NCBI GenBank assembly: GCA_020186115.1
Contig: WSYJ01000164.1
Location: 248,001 to 312,000 of the forward strand
From: Histomonas meleagridis
Lineage: Eukaryota > Parabasalia > Tritrichomonadida > Dientamoebidae
Reading direction: 5' to 3'
Length of the DNA stretch: 64,000 nucleotides
The translations under genes and the position numbers were made by a program. The notes under the pieces are model-generated. The model made no database searches. It saw only the letters and a program-made list of their open reading frames with translations, and was not told the origin of the DNA. Shown one piece after another: positions 1-8,431 of the stretch; the stretch's first letter is position 1, and every line of letters starts with the position of its first letter.

Positions 1-695
1 CTATACGGAGATGTCGAAACTAGAATTTTTTTTATTTTTATATATAGGACATTATAATAGGACAGTCTACCTGGATAAATAAAAAGTAAATAGTTGTAGA
101 AAGTAGAAATTCTGGAAATAGCAAAACTATCGAAAATCACTAAAAAACGGGGTAAATTTAAGGTTTGACACTATATTTCTGCTAATCATTTACGGAAGAT
201 GTCTACACTAATATTTACTGTTTACCCACTATCGGAAGATGTCTGTACTAGATTTATTTGTTATTATTTACTGTTAATCACTATCGGAAGATGTCGAAAC
301 TAGAATTTTTTTTATTTTTATATATAGGACATTATAATAGGACAGTCTACCTGGATAAATAAAAAGTAAGTAGTTGTAGAAAGTAGAAATTCTGGAAATA
401 GCAAAAGTGGTGAAAATCACTGATTTTAGGTGGTTTTAGAAGCATTACCTATCATTTTTAATAGGTTTGACGTCAAAACACGCCATTTTAACATGAATAC
501 CTATCATTTTTAATAGGTTTGACATCTAAACACCCATTTTCGCAGTAATACCTCGAAAAATGACGTGAAAATCACTGATTTCAGGGATTTTGTAATTTCT
601 ATTTCCTCCTCGTGTAAAAAGAGTTTGGTTTCATCAATTCCGGGAAGACTGTCCTGTCATAGTGTCCTTTATGATAACATTAATTCTAAAAATAA
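1..695. repeat. Left terminal inverted repeat of element A (partial)
   Basis: This stretch is an almost exact inverted copy of 41431-42127. It holds two copies of a block containing ACAGTCTACCTGGAT (about 46-110 and 325-410), three copies of CGGAAGATGTC plus one CGGAGATGTC (near 5, 193, 233 and 285), two copies of CCTATCATTTTTAATAGG, and an inner segment containing TCCTCGTGTAAAAAGAG. Homology ends 15 bp before the stop codon of the HNH gene. No gene is seen. Confidence 0.9.
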
Positions 696-710
696 TTTTT
701 GATCCAACGC

Positions 711-1286
711 TTACACTAACCCATATTCTTTTTTGAACTTTGAATAATATATTCTAACATTTTTTCCATCAATATCATTTGCATAAACAAATGCATAACC
801 ACATTTATTGAAGCAGATATTAAGTTTCCTAAATTTAATTCGGTTCCAGAAATAAAATTTATCTTCTTCTTCGACATAATAGTAATCGACAAAGTTATGT
901 TTGCCGTATTGTAATATTTCAATTGAATCATTAGGTATATCATCAACATATTCATATTCTACGCCAAAATGCGATGATTTATTTAAATTATTTTTATTCG
1001 ACGATACCCATCGAAGATTTTCAATTCTGTTATCTGTTCTGATATGATTGATGTGATCCACATATTTTTTAGTTTTTGGATCATCATTTTCAATGAACTG
1101 CAAAGCAATAATGCGGTGTTTTTGATACTTCTTGTTGTTTAAATGACATATAACATAACCTCCTATTGTGTTATCAACATGTTCACTAATAATTCTTTTA
1201 TTATTTTTCCTACGGATTTGATGCGGAAATGATGTATTAATTTCATAATCATTATCGACGACACATTCGATCCAGTTTGATTCCAT
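711..1286 (-). CDS. HNH endonuclease with NUMOD4-like N-terminus (element A)
   Basis: The 191-residue product has a short NUMOD4-like start (WIEC...QIRRKNNKRIISEHVD) followed by an HNH_3-type core with KHRIIALQFI, DHINHIRTDNRIENLRW and a run of Asn/Ser residues near 60-105. This is the architecture of free-standing homing-type nucleases that cut DNA with one metal bound by the His/Asn cluster. A clear homologue lies at 21844-22407 in element B. The gene is the first inside the left TIR, pointing outward. A TAACTCTAAT box lies 40 nt upstream of the start. The frame is intact. It could favour its own spread or take part in element recombination; both are inference. Confidence 0.8.
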   Translation of the reverse strand: MESNWIECVVDNDYEINTSFPHQIRRKNNKRIISEHVDNTIGGYVICHLNNKKYQKHRIIALQFIENDDPKTKKYVDHINHIRTDNRIENLRWVSSNKNNLNKSSHFGVEYEYVDDIPNDSIEILQYGKHNFVDYYYVEEEDKFYFWNRIKFRKLNICFNKCGYAFVYANDIDGKNVRIYYSKFKKEYGLV

Positions 1287-1321
1287 CTCTATTTCTTAGT
1301 CGTAAAAATAAAATATTTTTT

Positions 1322-1342
1322 TAAAATTAGAGTTATTTTTTT
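1322..1342 (-). promoter_or_regulatory. TAANNCTAAT box upstream of the HNH gene
   Basis: On the minus strand it reads TAACTCTAATTTT, with its CTAAT 40 nt before the start codon. The same box at nearly the same distance precedes five other element genes (6406, 8159, 22407, 24782 and 25816). It is a candidate promoter of early genes. Confidence 0.5.
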
Positions 1343-1373
1343 GATCCATCAAAAATTAATAAAAAGTTGAATG

Positions 1374-1856
1374 TTACATTTCAAATTGTTGTTTATCAGT
1401 TGTGTTAATGTTTGTGGAATCAGAAATTTTAATTAATTCTCCTTTAAACTCGTCAGGAATTGAAATATTACTGTTTGCTTTTCCAGAATAACTTTCTACA
1501 GATTTAAGCTTGCTTCCTACTTCATTCAATTTAGCAATCAATTCATCCGTTATTATTTTAATAATATCAGATCTTGCTGCCATAAATTTATTATTAGATT
1601 CTGCAGGAGCTATATTTACTAACTTCTTTTCACACACTTTTGCGAGAACATTATTAACAAATTTAATGTTAGCAGAGTGTAAAAGCTTTAATGTTCCGTC
1701 ATAAAACTTTATTCCGACAAGAATAACGTGTTGAACAACATATTTCTCCGATTTCTTGTCCAATTTAATGTTTTCAGAGTGGTTATACTTAAATTCAACA
1801 GCAGCATAGTCTTGAACTTTGTACTCACTGATTAAATAGTTTTGGAATTCTTCCAT
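1374..1856 (-). CDS. Unrecognised Maverick protein, 160 aa
   Basis: I do not recognise the family. The sequence has a mixed start (FQNYLISEYKVQDYAAVEFK) and a conserved centre (VGIKFYDGTLKLL, KKLVNIAPAESNN) followed by a helical, charged region. A homologue lies at 33263-33724 in element B with the same neighbour, the ATPase, transcribed divergently. Conservation at both element ends next to the ATPase suggests a packaging or virion role, but that is inference. The frame is open here and broken in B. Confidence 0.65.
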   Translation of the reverse strand: MEEFQNYLISEYKVQDYAAVEFKYNHSENIKLDKKSEKYVVQHVILVGIKFYDGTLKLLHSANIKFVNNVLAKVCEKKLVNIAPAESNNKFMAARSDIIKIITDELIAKLNEVGSKLKSVESYSGKANSNISIPDEFKGELIKISDSTNINTTDKQQFEM

Positions 1857-1897
1857 TTACTTATTCGTAAAAAAATAATTTTTATAATATTAAAATA

Positions 1898-2803
1898 ATG
1901 CGAAAAAATAAATTATCCGAAGTAGATAAAAAATTTGATGATATAGAAGAACAATTTTATAAAATTAGTAAAATTAATGAAGAAGTATTAAACAATGCAT
2001 TAATTAAGCTCATTCATGATAGATTTCCATTTGCTCAGAATGGGATCAGTGCATTTATCGCATCAATGTCAAGCGGAAAGAGTTACACTTATTTAAAACT
2101 TGCTGCTCAGCAAGAAGTATTATTTCGAGAGCCTTTTTTTGAGCTAATAGTTATTTGCAGCACTAGTAATAAATTTGATGAAACCGTCAACACTTATAAA
2201 GAAGTAATTAACAAGAGTAAGCTCGTCGCTATAAAAGATACTCAGTTACTCGACTGGTTAAATAAATATATGAGACGAATATTAAAATATAATTCTATCA
2301 TTAAATATATCAACAGTAATTTTAAGAAAACGAATGAAGAGATTGAAAGACTTTTTACAAAACATAATTTATATAATCAAAAGAAGAGATTAAAATATGT
2401 TGCCGAGAAGTTAGCAAAATACCAGTGGAGAACTTATTATCACCGTTGTTGGCTCATTCTTGATGACTTTGCATCACATCCGTTATTAAGAAGTAAAGAA
2501 ACAGATTTATCTAGAATGTTAAAGAAGCTCAGACATTTTAACATCAATGTTACCATATGTGTTCAAACAACAAAGAGTATTTCAAAAGATATCAAAAGAA
2601 CATTGTCAGATATAGTGATATTTCCCGGCATTTCAAAATATGATTTTTATGATCTCATGGAAGAATCACCTGCATCAATATTTGATGCGGATAAATTATG
2701 GAATGAATATTCTAAAATCACAGATCCTCATGCTAGATTTAACATTTACATTAAGGCTCGACGAGTAACTATTACACTTTCAAACAGTGTCAAACAAAAA
2801 TAA
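1898..2803 (+). CDS. A32/FtsK-HerA-type packaging ATPase (element A)
   Basis: The 301-residue product has a P-loop-like site (SMSSGKSY, Gly60-Lys61-Ser62) and a Walker B strand (CWLILDDFASH, Asp189-Asp190), followed by CVQTTKSI, which fits the sensor region of A32-like genome packaging ATPases. The family pumps the viral or Polinton genome into capsids. The P-loop is atypical, with SMSSGKS in place of GxxGxGKS; element B has PMGSGKS at this site. The gene is intact and lies tail to tail with the minor capsid candidate at 2818-3579. Its homologue in B (32321-33224) is frameshifted, so this may be the only usable ATPase of the pair. Confidence 0.8.
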   Translation: MRKNKLSEVDKKFDDIEEQFYKISKINEEVLNNALIKLIHDRFPFAQNGISAFIASMSSGKSYTYLKLAAQQEVLFREPFFELIVICSTSNKFDETVNTYKEVINKSKLVAIKDTQLLDWLNKYMRRILKYNSIIKYINSNFKKTNEEIERLFTKHNLYNQKKRLKYVAEKLAKYQWRTYYHRCWLILDDFASHPLLRSKETDLSRMLKKLRHFNINVTICVQTTKSISKDIKRTLSDIVIFPGISKYDFYDLMEESPASIFDADKLWNEYSKITDPHARFNIYIKARRVTITLSNSVKQK

Positions 2804-2817
2804 TTTTGTTGTTGTTC

Positions 2818-3579
2818 TCACTTAGTTCGATTGCTTTCGTTTTGTTCAATAGCGAATAAATCTTCATCCGGCAAACCTTGAACACTTATTGTAATATATA
2901 ATGGATTCAATAAATGAACCTCATGAAGATTAGCATCAACTAATGTTAACTGTAAGTGTGATAGGTCATTACTGTTTAATTCAATCTCAAAATCAGCGTT
3001 CGACACTATTATCGGAAAGTTTGCAGAGAAGGAGTTATTAATTCTTAAAACAATTTTTGATATGTTAATGGTTTCATTTAAGTTTCTGTATGAACTTTTC
3101 CCAACATTTGACAATAGATATAAAACAGGTGTTGATAAAGTGTTTCCGACGCTTTCAGCAGTTATTTCATATTTTTCATTATAAGATGCAGGGATAGGAA
3201 GTACTTGTGAATATAGTCCGGATATCTGAATAATATTATATGATGCAGAGTCAATAGTAAAAGCAGTGTCAGAACTAAAGATAATTCTTCCCGCCTCATC
3301 GACTTCAGAAGTTACACCCGACTCTTGGATGAGTGAGTTTAACAGAAGTATGAATGTTTGTGAATTAAGATCGGTGTAGTCAGTAGTGAAATAATATTTT
3401 TTCCCGTTAATCTGTATAAAATCATCTTTTTCAATAACTACTATCGAACATTTTGTCGTTAATGACATAACAATCATTTTGGCAATTCTTGTCGGAGGTG
3501 ATGGAAGATTAATGTTCATTCTGTTATAATGTGTAGCATCATAAGAAGATATTGTGTAATCAATTACAGCATTATACAT
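2818..3579 (-). CDS. Minor capsid (penton-like) protein candidate
   Basis: This 253-residue protein has no catalytic motif and is rich in beta-prone, Ser/Thr/Asn-containing segments. The last 60 residues (FPIIVSNADFEIEL, LTLVDANLHEVHL, PLYITISVQG) look like the closing strands of a single jelly roll, as in minor capsid proteins of Polintons and adintoviruses. A homologue in B (31527-32292) is about 80% similar and keeps the same neighbour order. The assignment is by position, length and strand pattern, not by a recognised signature; a spike or cement protein is also possible. The frame is intact. Confidence 0.5.
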   Translation of the reverse strand: MYNAVIDYTISSYDATHYNRMNINLPSPPTRIAKMIVMSLTTKCSIVVIEKDDFIQINGKKYYFTTDYTDLNSQTFILLLNSLIQESGVTSEVDEAGRIIFSSDTAFTIDSASYNIIQISGLYSQVLPIPASYNEKYEITAESVGNTLSTPVLYLLSNVGKSSYRNLNETINISKIVLRINNSFSANFPIIVSNADFEIELNSNDLSHLQLTLVDANLHEVHLLNPLYITISVQGLPDEDLFAIEQNESNRTK

Positions 3580-3610
3580 TTTGTAAAAATAAAATTTTTA
3601 TTTTATTAAA

Positions 3611-3796
3611 ATGTCATTTGTTGGTGTTTGGTTATGTGTCATTGGAACAATATATGTTTCAAACTCTGTTGTAAGAACTTTATTAAAAGCTTATGAAATA
3701 TTTAGTGTTGAAGAAGAAGTAGAACGCCAACGAGTTGGCTTGAGCTCTTCGAGCGAAGAAATGTCGGAAGAAATTAAAAACACTATGTACTCATAA
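3611..3796 (+). CDS. Small single-pass membrane protein, 61 aa
   Basis: The first 20 residues are hydrophobic (VGVWLCVIGTIYV) and predict one membrane span; the tail is acidic and charged. A 51-residue homologue too short for usual gene finding lies at 31129-31284 in B, with the same start and the same ending (I-K-x-x-x-YS). In both elements the gene ends inside the 3' end of a convergent structural gene. The copy in A has about ten extra residues (RQRVGLSSS region) encoded by a GC-rich hairpin cluster absent from B. Small membrane proteins of this kind occur in membrane-containing viruses; the role here is unknown. Confidence 0.6.
   Translation: MSFVGVWLCVIGTIYVSNSVVRTLLKAYEIFSVEEEVERQRVGLSSSSEEMSEEIKNTMYS
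3726..3755. repeat. GC-rich hairpin cluster inside the small membrane gene
   Basis: Two adjacent perfect hairpins are seen: GCCAAC-GA-GTTGGC (3726-3739) and GCTC-TTC-GAGC (3744-3754). The block is in frame and lengthens the protein by about ten residues compared with the copy in element B. Confidence 0.6.
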
Positions 3797-4603
3797 AACA
3801 ACAGTCTTTCGATAATTATATAAGAATACTGATTGAATAATAAATCGACAATATTTGGGATAAATGTTATTTTTGCCGTTAGTGGTAAAACGAATGTTAA
3901 AAGTGCTTCCGTCAGTAGGAGCATTATATAATACTGTAGGCTTTTCGTAAAAGTCTCCTTTAATTCCGATAAATCTCCTTTTTGAATCACTAAATGATGC
4001 ATGGAACTCAATATATTCTGAGTTACAAACATTACGAAATACTCTTGTGTTTGAAGGATTTGAGAGATAATTTATATCAGTTTCATCTTGGTTAAGAAAT
4101 CTTAAAAATTCTTTAGTATTTATATTAGTTGATGAAGCGTCAAATATTGAAAAATTAGCTGGAATTGACTCTGTATCATCACTTCCGACATAATCACAGT
4201 ATATTGATAACATTCCGCTGTCATCATAAGTATAATGTAATCTATAGCTAGCAAATAATGAATTAAAGTCATTACATATTCCTGTCATTATCTCCAATAA
4301 AGTGTTTTGAGCCATTACTTGAAATGAAATTGTTCGCGGTGATGGCGACGTTCCTGAAACACTATCAGGCTTCACTACATTAAAACGTAACGATATAACA
4401 TGAGTTGTCGGAATAATGTCTAGCCTCCTAACACCAATCGCTTTATTCTGTGAAAGACTTTCTAACCAACGCTGAGGATAACGGAATGTGTATCCGTTCT
4501 GTTCATTAAGTGTTTCATACTGATCAATGTCGAGATTTGTATAATTTTCTTCGACCGGAAGTTGTGATGCGATCGTGCTAAATTGATCTTCAGTTTTAAA
4601 CAT
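3791..4603 (-). CDS. Structural protein candidate, 270 aa
   Basis: I do not recognise the family. The product starts MFKTEDQFSTIASQLP, has a Tyr/Arg-rich patch (NGYTFRYPQRWL) and ends with a very conserved segment (RRFIGIKGDFYEKP, RFTTNGKNNIYP). The homologue in B (30312-31132) is nearly identical over the last 75 residues although the DNA has diverged at many synonymous sites, a sign of selection on the protein. It is divergent from the fibre gene (15 bp between starts) and overlaps the small membrane gene by 6 bp. Fibre base, spike or second minor capsid protein are possible. Confidence 0.55.
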   Translation of the reverse strand: MFKTEDQFSTIASQLPVEENYTNLDIDQYETLNEQNGYTFRYPQRWLESLSQNKAIGVRRLDIIPTTHVISLRFNVVKPDSVSGTSPSPRTISFQVMAQNTLLEIMTGICNDFNSLFASYRLHYTYDDSGMLSIYCDYVGSDDTESIPANFSIFDASSTNINTKEFLRFLNQDETDINYLSNPSNTRVFRNVCNSEYIEFHASFSDSKRRFIGIKGDFYEKPTVLYNAPTDGSTFNIRFTTNGKNNIYPKYCRFIIQSVFLYNYRKTVVL

Positions 4604-4618
4604 TTTTATTTTATTAAA

Positions 4619-5548
4619 ATGTCAAATTCACAGTTTGAAAAAATAGAAAATATAGTGCGCGCGTTGATGAATAAAAATAGTGTTGTTTACAGTAATCACA
4701 GCAAAACATCCGACACTTTATCAAATGGTATTTGCACACTACAGATAAACAGTGTGGATAAAAGTATTGTTTTCACTTACGGAAGAAATCATGTTGTAAT
4801 ATCACCGTTAGATAATAGCATAAAAAATCTAAAGTATATCAATAATAATATTAAAGTTGATGATATACTTACTGGAGAAAATATAATGAAAAATGCATAT
4901 ATAATTGAAATGTTCGGTAATATAAATAGAGTTTTAGACTTATATTCACAATTCGTAAAAATCAATGAAGATAGTAATAATGTTTCAATTACAAATTTAA
5001 TTATTGATACCATTAATGGTTATTCAACAGATGATTTTGCATTAAAAAATCATACACATGTAATAATTAATAATGATTTAGCTATTAATGGTAGTCTTGT
5101 CGCAAATTCCATTAACCGATATTATATTTCAAACAGTATTGGAGGAGGTTCTAATTCAACAGTAAATATTACATCAATCGCGACTATTAAATCAGATGGT
5201 GTAATGGAAGTTGGACAGTATATTGACTTTCATGATAATAATGATTTAAATAGTGATTATTCTTGGAGAATAAGAACTGCCGGCAATGTTATGTATTTCG
5301 GTAAACTTGATAATAATGATGGTGTTATTAGTTTCAATGGAATTGATGGTAATATAAATTGTATTTCTATTAATGATATACCTGTTAATAATTTTTCTTT
5401 AAATACACATACTCATAGTTATAATGATATTACTGATAAACCATCAACATTTACTCCATCATCTCATACTCATCAACCTGCTGATATTGTTCCTTATCAA
5501 AATTCTGTATTAAGAACAGGAAGATTTTTTAGATTTCGTTTTTCATAA
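4619..5548 (+). CDS. Fibre-like protein with HxH repeats, main part (element A)
   Basis: The start at 4619 (MSNSQFEKIENIV) matches the B homologue; the 12 codons before it have no support. The N-terminal 120 residues are helical, followed by repeats of the form LK-NHTH and GSLVANSIN, then SYNDITDKPSTF and PSSHTHQP. Such Dxx-ITDKP and HxH repeats are typical of bacteriophage tail fibres, where paired His residues bind metal along a trimeric shaft. Three HxH motifs are seen here against about fifteen in B. The frame stops at 5548, but homologous sequence continues in another frame to 6140. Bases from about 4870 to 5600 are nearly identical to B, unlike the flanks. Confidence 0.7.
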   Translation: MSNSQFEKIENIVRALMNKNSVVYSNHSKTSDTLSNGICTLQINSVDKSIVFTYGRNHVVISPLDNSIKNLKYINNNIKVDDILTGENIMKNAYIIEMFGNINRVLDLYSQFVKINEDSNNVSITNLIIDTINGYSTDDFALKNHTHVIINNDLAINGSLVANSINRYYISNSIGGGSNSTVNITSIATIKSDGVMEVGQYIDFHDNNDLNSDYSWRIRTAGNVMYFGKLDNNDGVISFNGIDGNINCISINDIPVNNFSLNTHTHSYNDITDKPSTFTPSSHTHQPADIVPYQNSVLRTGRFFRFRFS

Positions 5549-6140
5549 TAATTCAACAGAAGCACCAGGTATTTATACTTGGAGAATAGCATCATATGAA
5601 AATGAATTAGGATTTTGGCATATATCAGATGATACATACAGAAAAGCTATTATATCAAGTAGTGGTGGAGGTCAGATTAATAAAACTATTGTGCATAATG
5701 CGCCGATAGAAGAAGATTTAAGCAATTATACTATCGGTTCTTCAGTATTTATTAGCGGAAATGTTTATTCACTCAAAGATAAAAATTATGTGACGGAAAC
5801 AACAGCAACAGATTGTATTCCTAGTGTAAAATCAACAGGAACATATAAAGAATTTATCGGAATATGTGTTGCAAAACATGCAGCAGGAGAAATATTTCAA
5901 ACTGGTGGTAACATTAGGAGCGATGTCTCCGTTAATCAAGATACAATAGATTTTGCTTCACACGGTGATTATTATTTTAGTGTTACTGACTCATCAATAT
6001 ATAATATCGGTGATACTGTACTATATGATGGTTCAATATTAGATGATGAAACAGTACTGACGGGAAAAATAAATAAAATGATTGTTGAAAGAGTTACTGG
6101 AATCATTAGTGATACCATTATTGCTGTATTTAGTGATTAA
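5549..6140 (+). pseudogene. C-terminal part of the fibre gene, separated by a frameshift
   Basis: The frame open from about 5530 to 6140 continues the fibre. It contains GIYTWRIASYE, a Gly-rich hinge (SSSGGG) and a globular part with EFIGICVAKHAAGE, DFASHGDYYF and GDTVLYDG that matches 26196-26714 in B. Part of it (5691-6140, 149 codons) has its own Met, but the Met aligns with mid-protein in B, so an independent gene is unlikely. The single-base shift near 5515-5530 is also present in B at the same place. Confidence 0.6.
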
Positions 6141-6144
6141 GAAT

Positions 6145-6406
6145 TTATAACGCTTCATTTATATACGGAAGAACATCATCTAATGTTGTTTGGTTTGTTT
6201 GTTCATGATAAATTATTTTTTGTTCTGCAGCGTCTACGCTTAATTGGCTTAATGTTTAAGTACTTCTTTGCTATATCTTCTGGCTTCGCTTCTTGTAATT
6301 CATTATATAAAATATATTCTAACATTTGATTCGTAAATCTTTCTGTTAATTGTTGAACTGCACGTATAATTTCTTCATCTATGTTATCAAAAATTTTATC
6401 CATCAT
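6145..6406 (-). pseudogene. Small helical protein, frameshifted (element A)
   Basis: The open part (6203-6406, 67 codons) reads IFDNIDEEIIRAVQQL and LQEAKPEDIAKKYLNI; it aligns with the 107-residue gene at 25910-26233 in B (ENINEEIETAKIHL, IEKSPLEICKQYLEI). After a one-base shift near 6230 the homology continues to a stop at 6145. The break does not lie in a long homopolymer. A CTAAT box lies 34 nt upstream of the start. The function is unknown; size and position suggest a small regulatory protein. Confidence 0.5.
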
Positions 6407-6437
6407 TTCTTAATCGTAAAAAAATAAAATTATTTTT

Positions 6438-6456
6438 GAATTAGATTTATTTTTTT
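6438..6456 (-). promoter_or_regulatory. TAANNCTAAT box upstream of the small helical gene
   Basis: The minus strand reads TAAATCTAATTC, with CTAAT 34 nt before the start codon at 6406. It belongs to the box family described at 1322-1342. Confidence 0.45.
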
Positions 6457-6497
6457 ATTTTATATAAATGGAGTTATTAATTCCAAAATCTTTTTAA

Positions 6498-6842
6498 ATG
6501 TTTGGTTATGAGTATGAGGCGGAAGAAGTAGAAAAAAGTTCAGCAGCAATTATTATTGAAAATATTATTAATATTTACGGTAAAACGAATGAGATAACAT
6601 TTGTATTTGACAAAAACGAAACATATACGTTTGACAACTATGTTCATTATGTAAAAATTGAATATGTTTCATTCTCTACATTTGAAATTGCTTTTCCTGT
6701 TGATGTTATTATATGTGTGTCGAATAATAGCAAAAGAAAGATGTGCGACAAATATACAAAAGTTGTTTATAATACTTTTTACAGTACTTTTCGTAATGAT
6801 TCCGGTAAGGTTATTAAATATCATGATTATAGATTCGAGTAA
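6498..6842 (+). CDS. Unrecognised protein, 114 aa (element A only)
   Basis: The frame starts MFGYEYEAEEVEKSS and continues with a beta-rich region (EITFVFDKNETYTFDNYVHY). No homologue is seen in element B, and no family is recognised. It lies directly next to an internal copy of the A terminal repeat (6843-7255), so it may have been a subterminal gene carried in with that repeat. The open frame and a start after a T/A-rich leader support a real gene, weakly. Confidence 0.45.
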   Translation: MFGYEYEAEEVEKSSAAIIIENIINIYGKTNEITFVFDKNETYTFDNYVHYVKIEYVSFSTFEIAFPVDVIICVSNNSKRKMCDKYTKVVYNTFYSTFRNDSGKVIKYHDYRFE

Positions 6843-7255
6843 CTCACTTGGCGGGAATGTCGAATCAAAATTATTTTTATTATTATATATAGGACTATAT
6901 GACAGGACAGTCTACCTGGATAAATAAAAAGTAAGTAGTTGTAGAAAGTAGAAATTTTGGAAATAGCAAAAGTTATGAAAAATAGTGATTTTCATGGGTT
7001 TTTGTAGTAATTACTATCATTTTAACTAGGTTTGACATCAAAACATACCTTTTCTATACATTTTCACGTAATTTTAACTAGGTTTGACATCAAAACATAC
7101 CTTTTCGCAGTAATACCTTAAATTTTGACGTGAAAATCATCGAAAACAGCAAAACCTCAATTGCTAATCCTTCCTCGTGTAAAAAGAGTTTGGTTTCATC
7201 AATTCCAGGTAGACTGTCCTGTCATATAGTCCTGTCATTAATTCCAAATATAATG
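6843..7255. repeat. Internal diverged copy of the element A terminal repeat
   Basis: The segment repeats, in the same order and orientation as 1-695, a GGAATGTCGAA tip-like sequence, TATATAGGAC, ACAGTCTACCTGGAT, TTTGACATCAAAACA (twice), the GACGTGAAAATCA segment, TCCTCGTGTAAAAAGAG and GACTGTCCTGTCAT. It ends a few bases before the stop of the next gene (7266), just as the true TIR ends just before the HNH gene. No gene is seen. Confidence 0.8.
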
Positions 7256-7265
7256 TATCATTCAT

Positions 7266-8159
7266 CTAAATCTTTTGATAAAAAGTATATTTCTTACCTT
7301 TTCGAGTTGCTCTTTTAGTAATAAATTTACCTTTCATGAGTTTACCGAATGATTTAGAATTAATAACAGTATTGTAAAAATCATTATAAGATTCCACAAG
7401 ATCATTAACATCATATAAAATGTCTTTATCTATCGTATCGATCCATTCTACAGCTTTTACTAACTTAAATCCATCTTCTTTGAGTGATTTAGTTTTATTA
7501 TTAATAATATCGTTAATGTCGACAATTTCATTAAATTGCTTCATAACCTTTCTAGCACAAACTTTAGCAGCTTCTGATGTATCATCTTCCGGTGGATCTG
7601 CTATCATTGCTGATTTATATACTGTTTAATTAATTGATTGATCGAAAAAGTTAAAAGACTTATTAATCATACGTGTTATAATGTTTAAGCTCCTGTCGTT
7701 AAAAATATTTTTTCTAACAAATGCACTATATTCTTTTAATGCCTTATTAAAGCCACTTGAATATTCATTTACAACACATTTAATAGTCTTTTTATGATCT
7801 TCATTAACACCTTCGACTACTGATTCGATGAAGAGCTTTCTCGGCTCACTAACACGTAATGTGAATAGTTCATCAATTTGTTCTTCTTCAGTTTTAATAA
7901 TTCTTTATTCTTTTTTCTTCTCCTCAATCTTCGGTGGATTCCTTAACATCTCCTCAATTTCATTTAAATATTTCTTATTTTCTTGGATTAAATCCGCCAT
8001 TTGTTCTATATTATGCATACGTGAGCGTATATAAAATAATTCTTCGTCTGCATTAATAAAATCTTTTAAACTTGTATTATTAATTTCATTTTGCAAACGT
8101 ATGATTTCGCTTTTGTAGTTTTCAATAAGCTCAATAGTTTCAAGTTTGAGTGATTCCAT
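7266..8159 (-). pseudogene. Replication-associated protein with winged-helix-like C-terminus, two in-frame stops
   Basis: From Met at 8159 (MESLKLETIELIEN; supported by a CTAAT box 40 nt upstream) the frame runs 298 codons to 7266 without an indel but contains TAA at 7905-7907 and 7626-7628. The N-terminal part is coiled coil; the C-terminal part (FITKRATRKGKKYTFYQKI) resembles the end of the gene at 24848-25816 in B (WKITNVHNTLYATKIK), suggesting a winged helix as found at the end of viral primases. It lies downstream of the polymerase block, as in B. Primase accessory or DNA-binding protein is a guess. Pieces 7266-7607, 7629-7904 and 7905-8159 might be annotated separately. Confidence 0.55.
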
Positions 8160-8196
8160 GTCTCTTTTAGTAGAATAAAAAAAAATTATTTTTTTA

Positions 8197-8214
8197 AGAT
8201 TAGCATTATTTTTT
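8197..8214 (-). promoter_or_regulatory. TAANNCTAAT box upstream of the replication-associated gene
   Basis: The minus strand reads TAATGCTAATCTT, with CTAAT 40 nt before the start codon at 8159. It supports that start over the upstream Met at 8255. Confidence 0.45.
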
Positions 8215-8274
8215 GAACCTTCAAAAATGAGTAAAAATAGCTGGTCGGAAGTCATGTTGCCATACCTTTTAATA

Positions 8275-8420
8275 TAACGTGTGAATCACATAAAAATGAC
8301 CCAAAAATCATTGATTTCAGCAAAACCTCAATTGCTAATTCTTCCTCGTATAAAAAGACTTTAGTTCCATAATTTCCGAAAAGACCGTCTTGTTAAATAG
8401 TCCTGTCATTAATCCCAAAA
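8275..8420. repeat. Second internal fragment of the element A terminal repeat
   Basis: Only the inner end of the repeat is present: ATTGATTTCAGCAAAACC, TCCTCGTATAAAAAGAC and a degenerate GACCGTCTTG...AGTCCTGTCATTAAT. It is in the same orientation as 6843-7255 and again ends just before a gene stop (8432). Confidence 0.65.
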
Positions 8421-8431
8421 ATTACACTTCC

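Noticed and set aside
5691-6140. Independent 149-residue protein downstream of the fibre gene
   Set aside because: Homologous sequence joins it to the fibre in both elements and its Met is in the middle of the conserved region; a separated C-terminal domain is more likely.
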